A DNA stretch of 36,353 nt from Psychromonas hadalis ATCC BAA-638 (GTDB lineage: Bacteria > Pseudomonadota > Gammaproteobacteria > Enterobacterales > Psychromonadaceae): positions 1 through 36,353 of the forward strand of contig NZ_ATUO01000018.1 in assembly GCF_000420245.1 (NCBI RefSeq), written 5' to 3'. The notes beneath the pieces are model-generated. The model was not told where the DNA came from and made no database searches. It saw only the letters and a list, made by a program, of their open reading frames with translations. The translations under genes were made by a program, and so were the position numbers. Every line of letters begins with the position of its first letter. Positions within the stretch are counted from its first letter, which is position 1. Shown here piece after piece: positions 8,298 through 16,195 of the stretch.

Positions 8298-8967
8298 TTT
8301 TATCGCGGCACTGTTCATTGGATTATTAGGTGCAGGTCACTGTTTAGGCATGTGCTCAGGCATCGCCAGCGCCATCACCTTTTCAAACGACCAAAACCAG
8401 AGCAAACTGTCTTCTTATACCTCACTATTACTCTACAATTTAGGAAGAGTAAGTAGTTACTCACTTGCAGGTGCCATTTTTGCAGGCAGTAGTAGCGCAC
8501 TGATTATTTTCTTTGGTGGCAAAGAAGCGCTCATTTACCTACGTATTGTTGCGGCTATTTTAATGTTGTTTCTCGCACTTTATATTTCACGTTTATGGTT
8601 TGGTTTATTAGCGCTAGAAAAAATGGGACAATTTATTTGGCAATTTATCAAACCGATTGCACAATATTTTTTACCTCTCAAACACCCCTCCCTTGCATTT
8701 CCGCTGGGTTTTTTATGGGGATGGTTACCCTGCGGATTAGTCTATTCAACGCTCTCTTGGGCAGCAAGCAGCGGTAGTGCAAGTAATGGCGCACTAATAA
8801 TGCTTGCTTTTGGGCTGGGAACTCTCCCTGCAATGCTGACGGTTGGCTCATTAACACAGCAGTTAAAATTCACTCTTAATCATCGTTATTTCCGTTACGG
8901 GAGTGGTCTATTATTAACCATTTTTGCGGTACATACTTTCTATGTTGCAATACAACAACTCAGTTAA
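8287..8967 (+). CDS. SafE/TauE-like membrane protein linked to cbb3 oxidase genes
   Basis: A 226-residue multi-spanning membrane protein of the DsbD/UreH-like family (the COG2836 type), often found next to ccoS in marine gammaproteobacteria. The family motif GAGHCLGMCSG (H18, C19, C23) sits in the first helix and GWLPCGLVYSTLSWA in the second half. These Cys/His residues resemble those of membrane metal or thiol transporters. The frame is open from 8227, but the start at 8287 is preferred: it removes an unlikely Lys-rich leader, begins just before the first helix and overlaps ccoS by 11 bases. A role in copper or reductant supply for the oxidase is inferred from context. Confidence 0.85.
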   Translation: MINDFIAALFIGLLGAGHCLGMCSGIASAITFSNDQNQSKLSSYTSLLLYNLGRVSSYSLAGAIFAGSSSALIIFFGGKEALIYLRIVAAILMLFLALYISRLWFGLLALEKMGQFIWQFIKPIAQYFLPLKHPSLAFPLGFLWGWLPCGLVYSTLSWAASSGSASNGALIMLAFGLGTLPAMLTVGSLTQQLKFTLNHRYFRYGSGLLLTIFAVHTFYVAIQQLS

Positions 8968-9073
8968 CAAAATAGCAACAAAGCAACGTAGCACACACTT
9001 TCTTAGTTTAACTTTACCTGACTAGCAGTAAGTTTTTGTTAGTGGTTCAAAGCCTCTGCAAATAGTGTTAAAC

Positions 9074-9087
9074 TTGATATAAATCAA
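9074..9087. promoter_or_regulatory. Perfect FNR box in the fnr promoter
   Basis: TTGATATAAATCAA matches the FNR consensus TTGAT-N4-ATCAA at all ten specified positions. It ends 29 bases before the fnr start codon. A site this close to the gene probably overlaps or lies downstream of the RNA polymerase site, which fits the negative autoregulation known for enteric fnr. Confidence 0.85.
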
Positions 9088-9116
9088 GAATTGAAAGTCG
9101 GAATAAGTAGAGAGCT

Positions 9117-9860
9117 ATGGAAAAAAGTAATACAGGTCGCGTTCAAAGTGGTAGTTGCGCTATTCGATGCCAAGACTGTAGTATCAGTCAGTTATGTATC
9201 CCCTACTCGCTCAATGAAACTGAACTAGACCGTTTAGACAATATTATTGAACGTAAAAAACCGATTCAAAAAGGCCAAGAAATCTTTAAAGCGGGCCAAG
9301 AGATGAAATGTTTATATGCAATTCGCTCTGGCACACTCAAATCTTATACCATCACTGAACAAGGTGATGAGCAAATCACTGCATTCCACCTTGCGGGAGA
9401 CTTAGTGGGATTTGATGGTATCAGCACGGGTACACATCCAAGCTTTGCACAAGCGCTTGAAACCGCAATGATTTGTGAGATCCCTTACGATACCCTTGAT
9501 AACCTTTCAACCAGTATGCCTAAATTAAGACAGCAAATTTTACGCCTCATGAGCGCAGAGATTGTGGGTGACCAAAATATGATCCTACTGCTTTCTAAAA
9601 AGAATGCAGAAGAGCGCTTAGCATCATTTATCCATAACCTCTCTACTCGTTTTGCAGCACGTGGTTTCTCTCCGCGCGAATTTCGTTTATCAATGACACG
9701 TGGTGATATCGGTAACTACCTTGGCTTAACCGTAGAGACCATTAGTCGTTTATTAGGCCGCTTCCAAAAGAGTGAAATGATCGCAGTAAAAGGCAAATAC
9801 ATCAGTATCTTAGATGAAGATCAGCTTGCTGAATTGGCGGGTGCCAAGAAAAAAGGCTAA
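9117..9860 (+). CDS. fnr: Oxygen-sensing transcriptional regulator Fnr (EtrA-type)
   Basis: CRP-family regulator that senses O2 through a [4Fe-4S] cluster and switches on anaerobic genes. The 247 residues carry the four cluster cysteines C18, C21, C27 and C120, each two positions earlier than in the E. coli protein (20, 23, 29, 122). A cyclic-nucleotide-like sensor fold and dimer helix follow. The recognition helix [11 protein letters not shown] contains E207, S210 and R211, the residues that read TTGAT. The start has GAGAG upstream. It lies next to uspE as in enteric bacteria and close to the cco genes. A perfect FNR box in its promoter suggests autoregulation. Confidence 0.97.
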   Translation: MEKSNTGRVQSGSCAIRCQDCSISQLCIPYSLNETELDRLDNIIERKKPIQKGQEIFKAGQEMKCLYAIRSGTLKSYTITEQGDEQITAFHLAGDLVGFDGISTGTHPSFAQALETAMICEIPYDTLDNLSTSMPKLRQQILRLMSAEIVGDQNMILLLSKKNAEERLASFIHNLSTRFAARGFSPREFRLSMTRGDIGNYLGLTVETISRLLGRFQKSEMIAVKGKYISILDEDQLAELAGAKKKG

Positions 9861-9893
9861 ACAGTTAACAAAAACTAAAAAAAACGTACAAAA

Positions 9894-9919
9894 TAGCCTT
9901 TTTAATCTTAAAAAGGCTA
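9894..9919 (+). terminator. Stem-loop terminator between fnr and uspE
   Basis: TAGCCTTTTTAA (9894-9905) pairs perfectly with TTAAAAAGGCTA (9908-9919) across a two-base gap, followed by a weak T-rich tract. It separates fnr from uspE. Confidence 0.7.
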
Positions 9920-9981
9920 CCTATTTCTCCCCATCTCAACTAAATTATAAGTATCATCCTTCGTTATATTAAGGGCAGATT

Positions 9982-10917
9982 ATGCTTAAATATCAAAATA
10001 TTTTAGTCTTTATCGATCCAACCCAAGAATCACAACCCGCACTAGCACGTGCCACTGAAATAGCCAAAAAACAACAAGGCTCAACCATCACATTGTTTCT
10101 CTGTTGTTACGATTTAAGTTATGAGATGACCTCATTAAGTTCCTCTGATGAGCGACAAGCAATGCAACGCATTGTTATCAAAGAAAACCAAGCATGGTTA
10201 GACGCATTAGCCGTTCCTTATCAAGAACAAGGCGTTACTATTAATAGCCGTGTAATTTGGCATAATCGCCCTTTCCAAGCAGCTATTATTGAAGTATTAA
10301 AAAATAATCACGATTTAGTGGTGAAAGCGACCCACCCACATTCAAAATTGAGTGCTATTTTCTTCACCCCAACAGATTGGAATTTACTGCGTAAATGCCC
10401 TGTGCCACTGCTACTTGTTAAACATCATAACTGGCCTGAAAACGGTAATATTCTCTGCGCCATTGATTGTAAAAGTATGCAAGATGAAGAGCATCACCTG
10501 CTTAATCAACAAATCCTTAATGAAGCAAAAGCGATGGCAACGATCATTAATGCCAAGACCCATATTGTTAACGCTTACCCAAGTCCACCCATGAACATTA
10601 TGCTGGAACTACCAGAATTTGATCCCATCAACTATGAAGATGGCTTAAAAAAATTCCACCAAAAATCACTACAAGAATATGCACAAAAAAACCAAATAGC
10701 AGAAAATGAAATACACCTTGTGCAAGGGTTACCTGAAGATGTGATCAGCACCGTTGCGACAGAAATAGATGCACAACTGGTTATTCTTGGCACAGTAGGC
10801 CGTTCAGGACTAACAGCCACACTGCTTGGACACACCGCAGAGCAGGTGATTGACCAGCTAGATTGCGACCTATTAGCATTAAAACCCACAGGCTTTATAA
10901 GCCCTATTACTCTCTAG
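9982..10917 (+). CDS. uspE: Tandem-domain universal stress protein E
   Basis: UspE carries two universal stress protein domains in tandem and supports stress survival and motility/adhesion changes in enteric bacteria. The 311 residues fit the family length. The first domain begins YQNILVFIDPTQES. The second begins GNILCAIDCKS and ends with GTVGRSGLTATLLGHTAEQV, a nucleotide-binding-like loop. The start at 9982 follows AAGGGCAG at good spacing. Its position after fnr matches the conserved fnr-uspE neighbourhood, but a terminator hairpin separates the two genes. Confidence 0.95.
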   Translation: MLKYQNILVFIDPTQESQPALARATEIAKKQQGSTITLFLCCYDLSYEMTSLSSSDERQAMQRIVIKENQAWLDALAVPYQEQGVTINSRVIWHNRPFQAAIIEVLKNNHDLVVKATHPHSKLSAIFFTPTDWNLLRKCPVPLLLVKHHNWPENGNILCAIDCKSMQDEEHHLLNQQILNEAKAMATIINAKTHIVNAYPSPPMNIMLELPEFDPINYEDGLKKFHQKSLQEYAQKNQIAENEIHLVQGLPEDVISTVATEIDAQLVILGTVGRSGLTATLLGHTAEQVIDQLDCDLLALKPTGFISPITL

Positions 10918-10963
10918 TAACTACTCTGGCCGTTGCCATTTAAGCCTATTTCATCGTTGGAAA

Positions 10964-11070
10964 ATGCTCATTTAAACCACTAAACTGCGCTTTCCCGCCT
11001 TGAACTAAGCATAAATGGCTTAGCCCAAAGCAATTACAATTTAAAAGCACCGTAAATATCAAAAGGTGCC
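10964..11070 (+). repeat. Intergenic repeat, family C copy 2
   Basis: Contains TTTAAACCACTAAACTGCGC and CATAAATGG, shared with the minus-strand reading of 7892-8008. It ends in a GCACC...GGTGC hairpin near 11048-11069. The flank at 10917-10946 (TGGCCGTTGCCATTTAAGCC) also matches the start of the copy near 24748. Confidence 0.6.
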
Positions 11071-11101
11071 GAATAACAACATAAAAAGGTATATCAATAA
11101 A

Positions 11102-11566
11102 ATGAACAGATTAGTTACTGGTGATAAAGCACCACTTTTCACCCTAAAAGACGACCAAGACAACAATGTTTCACTGACAGATTTTGCGGGGAAAAAAACA
11201 TTAATTTACTTCTACCCACGCGCGATGACCCCGGGTTGTATCAATCAAGCTTGTGGCCTGCGTGACAGCAAAAGTGAACTTGCAGAACACAATACGGTGG
11301 TGTTGGGTATTAGCCCAGATCCCGTTAAAAAGTTAGCTAACTTTGTATTAAAAAAAGAGCTTAACTTTGCATTGCTCAGTGATGAAGATCATGTTATTGC
11401 CGATGCATTTGGCGTGTGGGGAGAGAAAAAATTTATGGGTAAAACTTACGATGGAATTCATCGTATTAGCTTTTTAATTGATGAAAATGGCCTAATTGAA
11501 CACGTTTTTGATAAGTTTAAAACTAAAGACCACCATCAAGTTGTCTTAGCTTACTTACAAGGCTAA
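11102..11566 (+). CDS. bcp: Thioredoxin-dependent thiol peroxidase (Bcp/PrxQ)
   Basis: Atypical 2-Cys peroxiredoxin that reduces hydrogen and organic peroxides with thioredoxin. From the ATG at 11102 it is 154 residues long, the usual size. A GTG-started extension from 11066 would overlap the repeat and lacks a ribosome binding site, while AAAAAGGT precedes 11102. The signature TPGCINQACGLRD carries the peroxidatic C46 and resolving C51 five residues apart, as in PrxQ. YFYPR precedes it. It is a cytoplasmic enzyme and a single gene between a repeat and a gene gap. Confidence 0.95.
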   Translation: MNRLVTGDKAPLFTLKDDQDNNVSLTDFAGKKTLIYFYPRAMTPGCINQACGLRDSKSELAEHNTVVLGISPDPVKKLANFVLKKELNFALLSDEDHVIADAFGVWGEKKFMGKTYDGIHRISFLIDENGLIEHVFDKFKTKDHHQVVLAYLQG

Positions 11567-11775
11567 TTTATCACTTTGATTGCAAAGAGCACCTGTCATC
11601 GTTTGATGATTTATAAAAAATTATTGAACGATTTACTTTTGCAAGCTTAATAATTCCATCTCTGCAAGGACCCCCGTTGAAGCAGCCTGAACAAAGGTAG
11701 TAATCAAAAATATTTTTATTTCCATCCCTTTTTACAGTCAACTCACTTAAATAGATCCCGATGTTGAAACTCTAT

Positions 11776-11814
11776 CGTTAACTTACCTCCGGCGGAGCCA
11801 GAGATAAGTTAACG
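11776..11814. other. Perfect inverted repeat near the 3' end of the MDR reductase
   Basis: CGTTAACTTA (11776-11785) is the exact reverse complement of TAAGTTAACG (11805-11814), with CTCCGGCGGAG inside the loop forming a second small hairpin. It lies between the convergent ends of bcp and the reductase gene and could end both transcripts. It lacks a long T-run, so a terminator role is uncertain. Nothing else is seen in 11567-11824. Confidence 0.45.
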
Positions 11815-11824
11815 ACAAATATAT

Positions 11825-12754
11825 CTAACTGACTTCAATCACAATTTTACCGCGTGTGTGACCCGACTGACTTTGCTGGTGTGCTTCAACGATTTGTTCA
11901 AGTGAAAAACGATGTTCAATAAGGGGTGTTAGCTTATCCGCTTCAACCAAGGCATTTAATTCACCTAAAATACGGCTACTGGGTTCAATAAAGACAAACA
12001 CGCCCGTCACGCCAAACTCTTTCGCTGTTTCTTCACTTGGTGGCTGAGTAACTGAAACTAACATCCCCCCTTTTTTCAGTAAAGCCCAAGAGTCATCTTG
12101 CACAGTGCCCCCCATCGTATCGATCACCAAATCAACCGCTTCAATCTGCTCACTTAGTGGTGCTTTAGTATAATCAACCGCTTGGTCAGCGCCTAATTGC
12201 GTTAATAATGCTTGGTTACTCGCCGATGCTGTTGCAATTACAATTGCTCCTTTTGCTTTAGCAATTTGAATCGCCAAATGACCAACACCACCCGCCCCGG
12301 CATGAATTAATACACGTTGGCCTGCTTGTAATTGACCAACATCAACAAGGCATTGCCAAGCAGTAATGCCCGCTAATGGTAAGGCAGCGGCTTGTGCGAA
12401 ATCTAATTTCGTTGACTTTAACACTGCTTCATTGGCTTTTACGGCAATAAAGTCTGCGTAGCTACCGTTACGGCTAATATCGGGACGACTAAACACTTCG
12501 TCACCCACTTTAAAATCACTCACCTCTGCGCCGATTTCAATCACGATACCCGCAACATCCCAGCCCAAAGTAACCGGTAAAGTATAAGGAATAAACTCTT
12601 GTAAATATCCTTCGCGAATTTTCCAATCAACGGGATTAATCGCGGCTGATTTTACTTGAATTAAAAGATCGTCAGCATTGATTTTAGGTGTATCAATTTG
12701 AACTAACTGTAGTGTTTCAGTGCCACCATATTGCTTTATTTGAACTGCGCGCAT
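11825..12754 (-). CDS. Zinc-free MDR-family NADPH:quinone-type oxidoreductase
   Basis: Medium-chain dehydrogenase/reductase of the quinone oxidoreductase branch, expected to reduce quinones or enones with NADPH in the cytoplasm. The 309 residues show the N-terminal GroES-like fold (AAINPVDWKIREG, GWDVAGIV) and the Rossmann motif HAGAGGVGHLAIQIAK (151-166). The zinc-binding cysteines of alcohol dehydrogenases are absent. The start has AAGGAAT upstream. It sits beside ohr and bcp, suggesting electrophile or peroxide stress, but substrate and exact subfamily cannot be told from sequence alone. Confidence 0.88.
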   Translation of the reverse strand: MRAVQIKQYGGTETLQLVQIDTPKINADDLLIQVKSAAINPVDWKIREGYLQEFIPYTLPVTLGWDVAGIVIEIGAEVSDFKVGDEVFSRPDISRNGSYADFIAVKANEAVLKSTKLDFAQAAALPLAGITAWQCLVDVGQLQAGQRVLIHAGAGGVGHLAIQIAKAKGAIVIATASASNQALLTQLGADQAVDYTKAPLSEQIEAVDLVIDTMGGTVQDDSWALLKKGGMLVSVTQPPSEETAKEFGVTGVFVFIEPSSRILGELNALVEADKLTPLIEHRFSLEQIVEAHQQSQSGHTRGKIVIEVS

Positions 12755-12855
12755 GATTTATTCCTTTTTAGAGTCTGATTTATATTTTTATTTTTTAGTT
12801 TAATAAGCATAGTGCCATAACGGGCTCCATGCAGATAATTCTCGTTAGCGACGTT

Positions 12856-12927
12856 GTACCAATCTGAAGAAATAGCGAATCAATTTTACTGCGTAAAATA
12901 TAGATCACATATTTAATCATTGCTATT
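12856..12927. repeat. Short deletion derivative of family A
   Basis: It keeps the left end (TACCAATCTGAAGAAATAGC), the TTTTACTG block and the right part (TAGATCACATATTTAATCA), but lacks the central AAAGGGAACAA region found in full copies. It is about 72 bp long and abuts the ohr stop codon. Confidence 0.6.
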
Positions 12928-13348
12928 ACAATGCAACACCGTTAACCATTAATTTTACATCAATATTACCACGGACTGCATTTGAGTAGGGGCAGACCTG
13001 GTGTGCCATTTTTACTAGCTCAGAGGCGGCTTGTTGATCTAATTTAAGTTCAATTGATAACGAGACGGTTAACACAAAACCACCCGCTTCATTTGCCCCA
13101 ATACCGACCGTTGCAGTTGTAGGTGCAGATTTTATGGCTACTTTAGTTTCAGCTGCAACATGTAAAATAGCATTTGAAAAGCAAGCCGCGTAACCTGCAG
13201 CAAATAATTGCTCAGGATTAGTTGCTTCACCCGTCCCCCCCATCTCTTTTGGGTAACTTAGTGCAACATTTAATTTGTTATCGTCAGTGCTTACTTGTCC
13301 GTTTCGTCCTGCGAGTGCTGTTGCTGATGTTGTGTATAACGTTGTCAT
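12926..13348 (-). CDS. ohr: Organic hydroperoxide resistance protein
   Basis: Ohr is a thiol peroxidase that reduces organic hydroperoxides using lipoylated proteins as reductant. From the chosen start at 13348 (MTTLYTTSAT, with AAGGAA upstream) it is 140 residues, the family norm. The open frame extends to 13402, but that extension would cross the operator. Catalytic cysteines are C56 in AAGYAACFSNA and C119 in VCPYSNAVRGN, both in conserved Ohr motifs. It is divergent from the ohrR-type regulator, with an ATTG-CGCA-CAAT palindrome in between, so induction by peroxides through OhrR is likely. Confidence 0.96.
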   Translation of the reverse strand: MTTLYTTSATALAGRNGQVSTDDNKLNVALSYPKEMGGTGEATNPEQLFAAGYAACFSNAILHVAAETKVAIKSAPTTATVGIGANEAGGFVLTVSLSIELKLDQQAASELVKMAHQVCPYSNAVRGNIDVKLMVNGVAL

Positions 13349-13406
13349 GAGTATTTCCTTGTAAGACAGGTCAATTAACCTTGTAATTTTGATTGCCAGC
13401 AATTAG

Positions 13407-13418
13407 ATTGCGCACAAT
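13407..13418. promoter_or_regulatory. Probable OhrR operator on the ohr side
   Basis: ATTGCGCACAAT is a near-perfect palindrome that differs by one base from the perfect ATTGTGCACAAT at 13462. It lies about 60 bases upstream of the ohr start. Confidence 0.7.
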
Positions 13419-13461
13419 TCATTTTTGTATAGTAATTGAGTTTTTAGAGTAAAGCAAGTAT

Positions 13462-13473
13462 ATTGTGCACAAT
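13462..13473. promoter_or_regulatory. Probable OhrR operator on the ohrR side
   Basis: ATTGTGCACAAT is a perfect 12-bp palindrome just upstream of the regulator. With the sister site at 13407 it would let one regulator control both divergent genes. Confidence 0.72.
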
Positions 13474-13495
13474 GTATTAACATCTCAATCAAAAC

Positions 13496-13960
13496 ATGGG
13501 ATCACAACGTATGACAAAGCCAACTTCAACATCAGACCTTATTTTAGACAAGCAGATCTGCTTTTCTTTATACAGTGCATCCAATGCAATGAGTCGCGCC
13601 TATCAGCCTCTGCTCAAAAAATTGGACTTAACTTACCTGCAATACATCGTAATGATGGTGTTATGGGAAGATTCAACAATGAATGTCAAAACATTAGGTA
13701 ACAAAGTGCATTTAGATTCAGGTACCTTAACGCCTTTATTGAAGCGCTTAGAAGGTAAAGGTCTGATTATTCGTGCGCGTTGTAAAGAAGACGAACGCGT
13801 GAGAGTGATTAGCTTATCTGAGACAGGAGGCAAGTTACGTCAGAAAGCAGAACAAGTACCGACGGATATGTTTTGTAAATCGAAAATGACCCTTGAAGAA
13901 TTAAATAACCTTAAGCTATCTTGTGACCTTTTACTTAAAAATTTAGCCACAATGAATTAA
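13496..13960 (+). CDS. ohrR: MarR-family organic peroxide sensor OhrR (two-cysteine type)
   Basis: Repressor that releases DNA when organic hydroperoxides oxidise it. It has 154 residues from the ATG at 13496. A second ATG at 13511 with GGGA upstream is also possible. The reactive cysteine sits in the signature QICFSLYSA (C22 from the first start). A second cysteine is at 127. These are the positions of the two redox cysteines known in Xanthomonas OhrR, so a disulfide (2-Cys) mechanism is likely. The winged-helix DNA-binding part spans about residues 45-110 (VKTLGNKVHLDSGTLTPLLKRLE). It is divergent from ohr and probably controls both genes. Confidence 0.94.
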   Translation: MGSQRMTKPTSTSDLILDKQICFSLYSASNAMSRAYQPLLKKLDLTYLQYIVMMVLWEDSTMNVKTLGNKVHLDSGTLTPLLKRLEGKGLIIRARCKEDERVRVISLSETGGKLRQKAEQVPTDMFCKSKMTLEELNNLKLSCDLLLKNLATMN

Positions 13961-14372
13961 TTCACTGTCACCTTTTAACAAAAAAAACACGCCCTTTAGG
14001 TTGAGTGAACTTCCTGAGCACAATAACCGTGCTGATTACATTTAGCCCTCACAATAACTTTAGACGTGTTTTGAGGGGGATTGATATGACACAAACGGCG
14101 GATAAAAGGTTGCTCGTTATCATGTGGATGTGCAAGTACCCTCTTGCCAAGTTCATTTCCCTTTAAGTCCGCGACTTACCACCATCAGCATAATGGCCCA
14201 GGCTTCATCATTGTGGCGTAACTGCGTATCAAAATACCAATCCCCCTGCGGATACTGTGTCACCGTTATTTTTTTGACCTGAGCGTAATCGAGAGAGACT
14301 GAAAATGTGATTATACTTCATGTTATCAGCAGAAAAAAACGCACTAAAATAAGGTAAACATTAATAATTTAA
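13961..14372. other. Gap with a loose palindrome and a small degraded ORF
   Basis: Near 13983-14078 the ends AAAACACGCCCTTTAG and CTTTAGACGTGTTTT form an imperfect inverted pair, so this may be another repeat unit. The rest is described under 14153-14335. No intact gene is apparent. Confidence 0.4.
14153..14335 (-). pseudogene. Possible small gene broken at a seven-A run
   Basis: On the minus strand an open stretch ends at 14153 and encodes a protein-like tail including QYPQGDWYFDTQLRHNDEAW and a hydrophobic LMVV segment. It has no ATG in frame. A nearby ATG (MKYNHIFSLSRLRSGQ) is in a different frame. The two join if one A is removed from the A7 run at about 14269-14275, giving roughly 55 residues. 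I do not recognise the family. It could be a decayed gene, a slippage-controlled gene or chance. Confidence 0.3.
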
Positions 14373-14876
14373 TCACTCCGTTATCTCTTTTAATTTAACT
14401 TGCCAATATCCAACATCAATCCAACGATCAAACTTACATCCAACTTCTTTAAAATGCGCGACTTTGCTAAAACCAAATGACTCTTGCAACTTTATACTTG
14501 CTTCATTTGGCAATGCAATAGTAGCAACGACAACATGAAAACCTGATGCTTTTAATCTTGCTAAGATTGCTTTATAAAGCAACGTTCCGTACCCCTTTCC
14601 TGATGCTAAATGATGAAGGTAAACCGTTATTTCAGCTGTGTTTTTATATGCCGAACGTTCAGCCCATTTTGTCGCATAAGCATAACCAACAACGACACCT
14701 TTTCCATTTTCTATCACCAACCAAGGATAATCTTTACTGTAAGATTTAATGCGCTGACGCATATCGGACTCAGAAATACGCTTTTCGTCAAATGTGACCA
14801 CCGACTGTTCAACATAATAATTATATATCTCACAAATGGCGTAGGCATCACTTTGCAAACATTGTCGAATATTCAT
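14373..14876 (-). CDS. GNAT-family N-acetyltransferase (Pat/MnaT-like)
   Basis: Acetyl-CoA-dependent acetyltransferase resembling the phosphinothricin/methionine-sulfone acetyltransferase branch. The 167 residues include the start MNIRQCLQSDAYAICEIYNYYV, the VVTFDEK segment typical of that branch, and acetyl-CoA motif A around GKGYGTLLYKAIL. NEASIKLQESFGFSKVAHFKEVGCKFDRWIDVGYWQ in the C-terminal part (about 122-160) is characteristic of the subfamily. The substrate is probably an amino acid or an analogue, by family knowledge. It stands alone between a remnant region and a repeat. Confidence 0.85.
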   Translation of the reverse strand: MNIRQCLQSDAYAICEIYNYYVEQSVVTFDEKRISESDMRQRIKSYSKDYPWLVIENGKGVVVGYAYATKWAERSAYKNTAEITVYLHHLASGKGYGTLLYKAILARLKASGFHVVVATIALPNEASIKLQESFGFSKVAHFKEVGCKFDRWIDVGYWQVKLKEITE

Positions 14877-15002
14877 ATTACACTTTGCCTTGGGTGGACG
14901 AGAAACGAACCATGAATGAAGGATTTTGCTTAATTAACCTTAAATCTAAATAAGTAATACGGCTATTTCAGCACTGGTGTTAGAAGTTCATTATATGGAT
15001 TA

Positions 15003-15163
15003 ATACCAATTGGAATAAATAGTTAATCAATCTTGCTGGTTAAAACAAATCATTTCATCGTTGCAAGTTTCGTAAAGGGAACAATCCTTTACGTCAACTT
15101 GCGCCTTGAACTAATCTATTTTTCCTGCGCAATATTAAATCACATACTTAATCCAATGGGTAT
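15003..15163. repeat. Intact family A element, copy 3
   Basis: The best-preserved copy, about 161 bp. The left end is ATACCAATTGGAATAA and the right end reads ATACCCATTGGATTAA on the other strand. Inside, GTAAAGG and CCTTTAC flank GAACAAT as a hairpin. The rest of the 14877-15256 gap shows no gene. Confidence 0.82.
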
Positions 15164-15256
15164 AATATCCAGAAAAGTGCCCATTAACCAGAACTCAGGT
15201 GAAGGGCAACAACGATAAAAATGAAAGACAGATTTAATCCATCTTTGATTCATGCA

Positions 15257-16117
15257 CTATTTTTTCTTACGAATCAGTCCTTCTTGAATTGTTGAAGCAA
15301 CCAACTTGCCATCGCGGGTAAAGAACTGACCACGTACTAACCCTCGTCCATCGGAAGCGACGGTACTTTCTACGGCATATAATAACCACTCATCTAAACG
15401 AAAATCTTGATGAAACCACATTGAATGATCAATGGTTACCACTTGCATATTATGACTTAAAAATGAGACACCGTGAGGCTGTAGTGCCGTTGGTAAAAAA
15501 TTAAAATCAGAAGCATAAGCTAAAAGATAGCGGTGAATGCGTAGATCATTCGGCATTTTCCCATTCGCTCTAAACCACACTAAGCGTTTTGCAGGTTCAA
15601 TTTCTGGCTCAACAGGGTGCACAAAAGTCACAGGACGCATCTCAATCGGTTTTTCACAGACCAATTTATCACGAATATGATCAGGTAACATATCAGTATG
15701 AATAAGCGCCATATCTTGTTCTGAGATTAATGCTTCTGGCTCAGGCGCATAGGGCATTTTATCTTGATGTTCAAAACCTTTCTCTTTCGCTTTAAATGAG
15801 GCGGTCATATAGAAGATAGCTTTGCCATCTTGAATTGCTTTAATGCGTCGTGCAGAGAGGCTACGACCATCACGAATACGTTCAACATCATAAACAATGG
15901 GCCGATCCGTTTTACCCGGGCGTAAAAAATAAGAGTGAAAAGAGTGTACTCGCAGGTCATCTTTTACTGTCTCTTTAGCAGCGGAAATAGCTTGTCCCAT
16001 TACTTGACCGCCAAAAACCAATCCTAACCCAAGATCTTGACTCTGACCACGGAACAGGTTCTCTTCTAACTTTTCTAAACTGAGCTGATCTAACAGATCA
16101 TTTAATACTTTACCCAT
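15257..16117 (-). CDS. tesB: Acyl-CoA thioesterase II
   Basis: Hydrolyses medium- and long-chain acyl-CoA to free fatty acid and CoA in the cytoplasm. The 286 residues match E. coli TesB in length and double-hotdog layout. Visible family segments are [56 protein letters not shown] (catalytic Asp region), [10 protein letters not shown] and the C-terminal [10 protein letters not shown] (catalytic Gln region). The start at 16117 is preceded by AAGGGG. It lies downstream of the threonine operon on the same strand but is separated from it by a terminator. Confidence 0.94.
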   Translation of the reverse strand: MGKVLNDLLDQLSLEKLEENLFRGQSQDLGLGLVFGGQVMGQAISAAKETVKDDLRVHSFHSYFLRPGKTDRPIVYDVERIRDGRSLSARRIKAIQDGKAIFYMTASFKAKEKGFEHQDKMPYAPEPEALISEQDMALIHTDMLPDHIRDKLVCEKPIEMRPVTFVHPVEPEIEPAKRLVWFRANGKMPNDLRIHRYLLAYASDFNFLPTALQPHGVSFLSHNMQVVTIDHSMWFHQDFRLDEWLLYAVESTVASDGRGLVRGQFFTRDGKLVASTIQEGLIRKKK

Positions 16118-16140
16118 TTCGAGCCCCTTTTCAAAAACAG

Positions 16141-16165
16141 AAAAAGGCGTACAAGACGCCCTTTT
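16141..16165 (-). terminator. Terminator of the thr operon
   Basis: On the minus strand GGCGT-CTTGT-ACGCC is followed by a T-run. It lies about 30 bases after the thrC stop and before tesB. Confidence 0.85.
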
Positions 16166-16195
16166 TATTTATTAAAGTTATCTATTAACAAACGA

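Noticed and set aside
11066-11101. GTG start adding 12 residues to Bcp
   Set aside because: It overlaps the family C repeat, and the downstream ATG has the better ribosome binding site and length.
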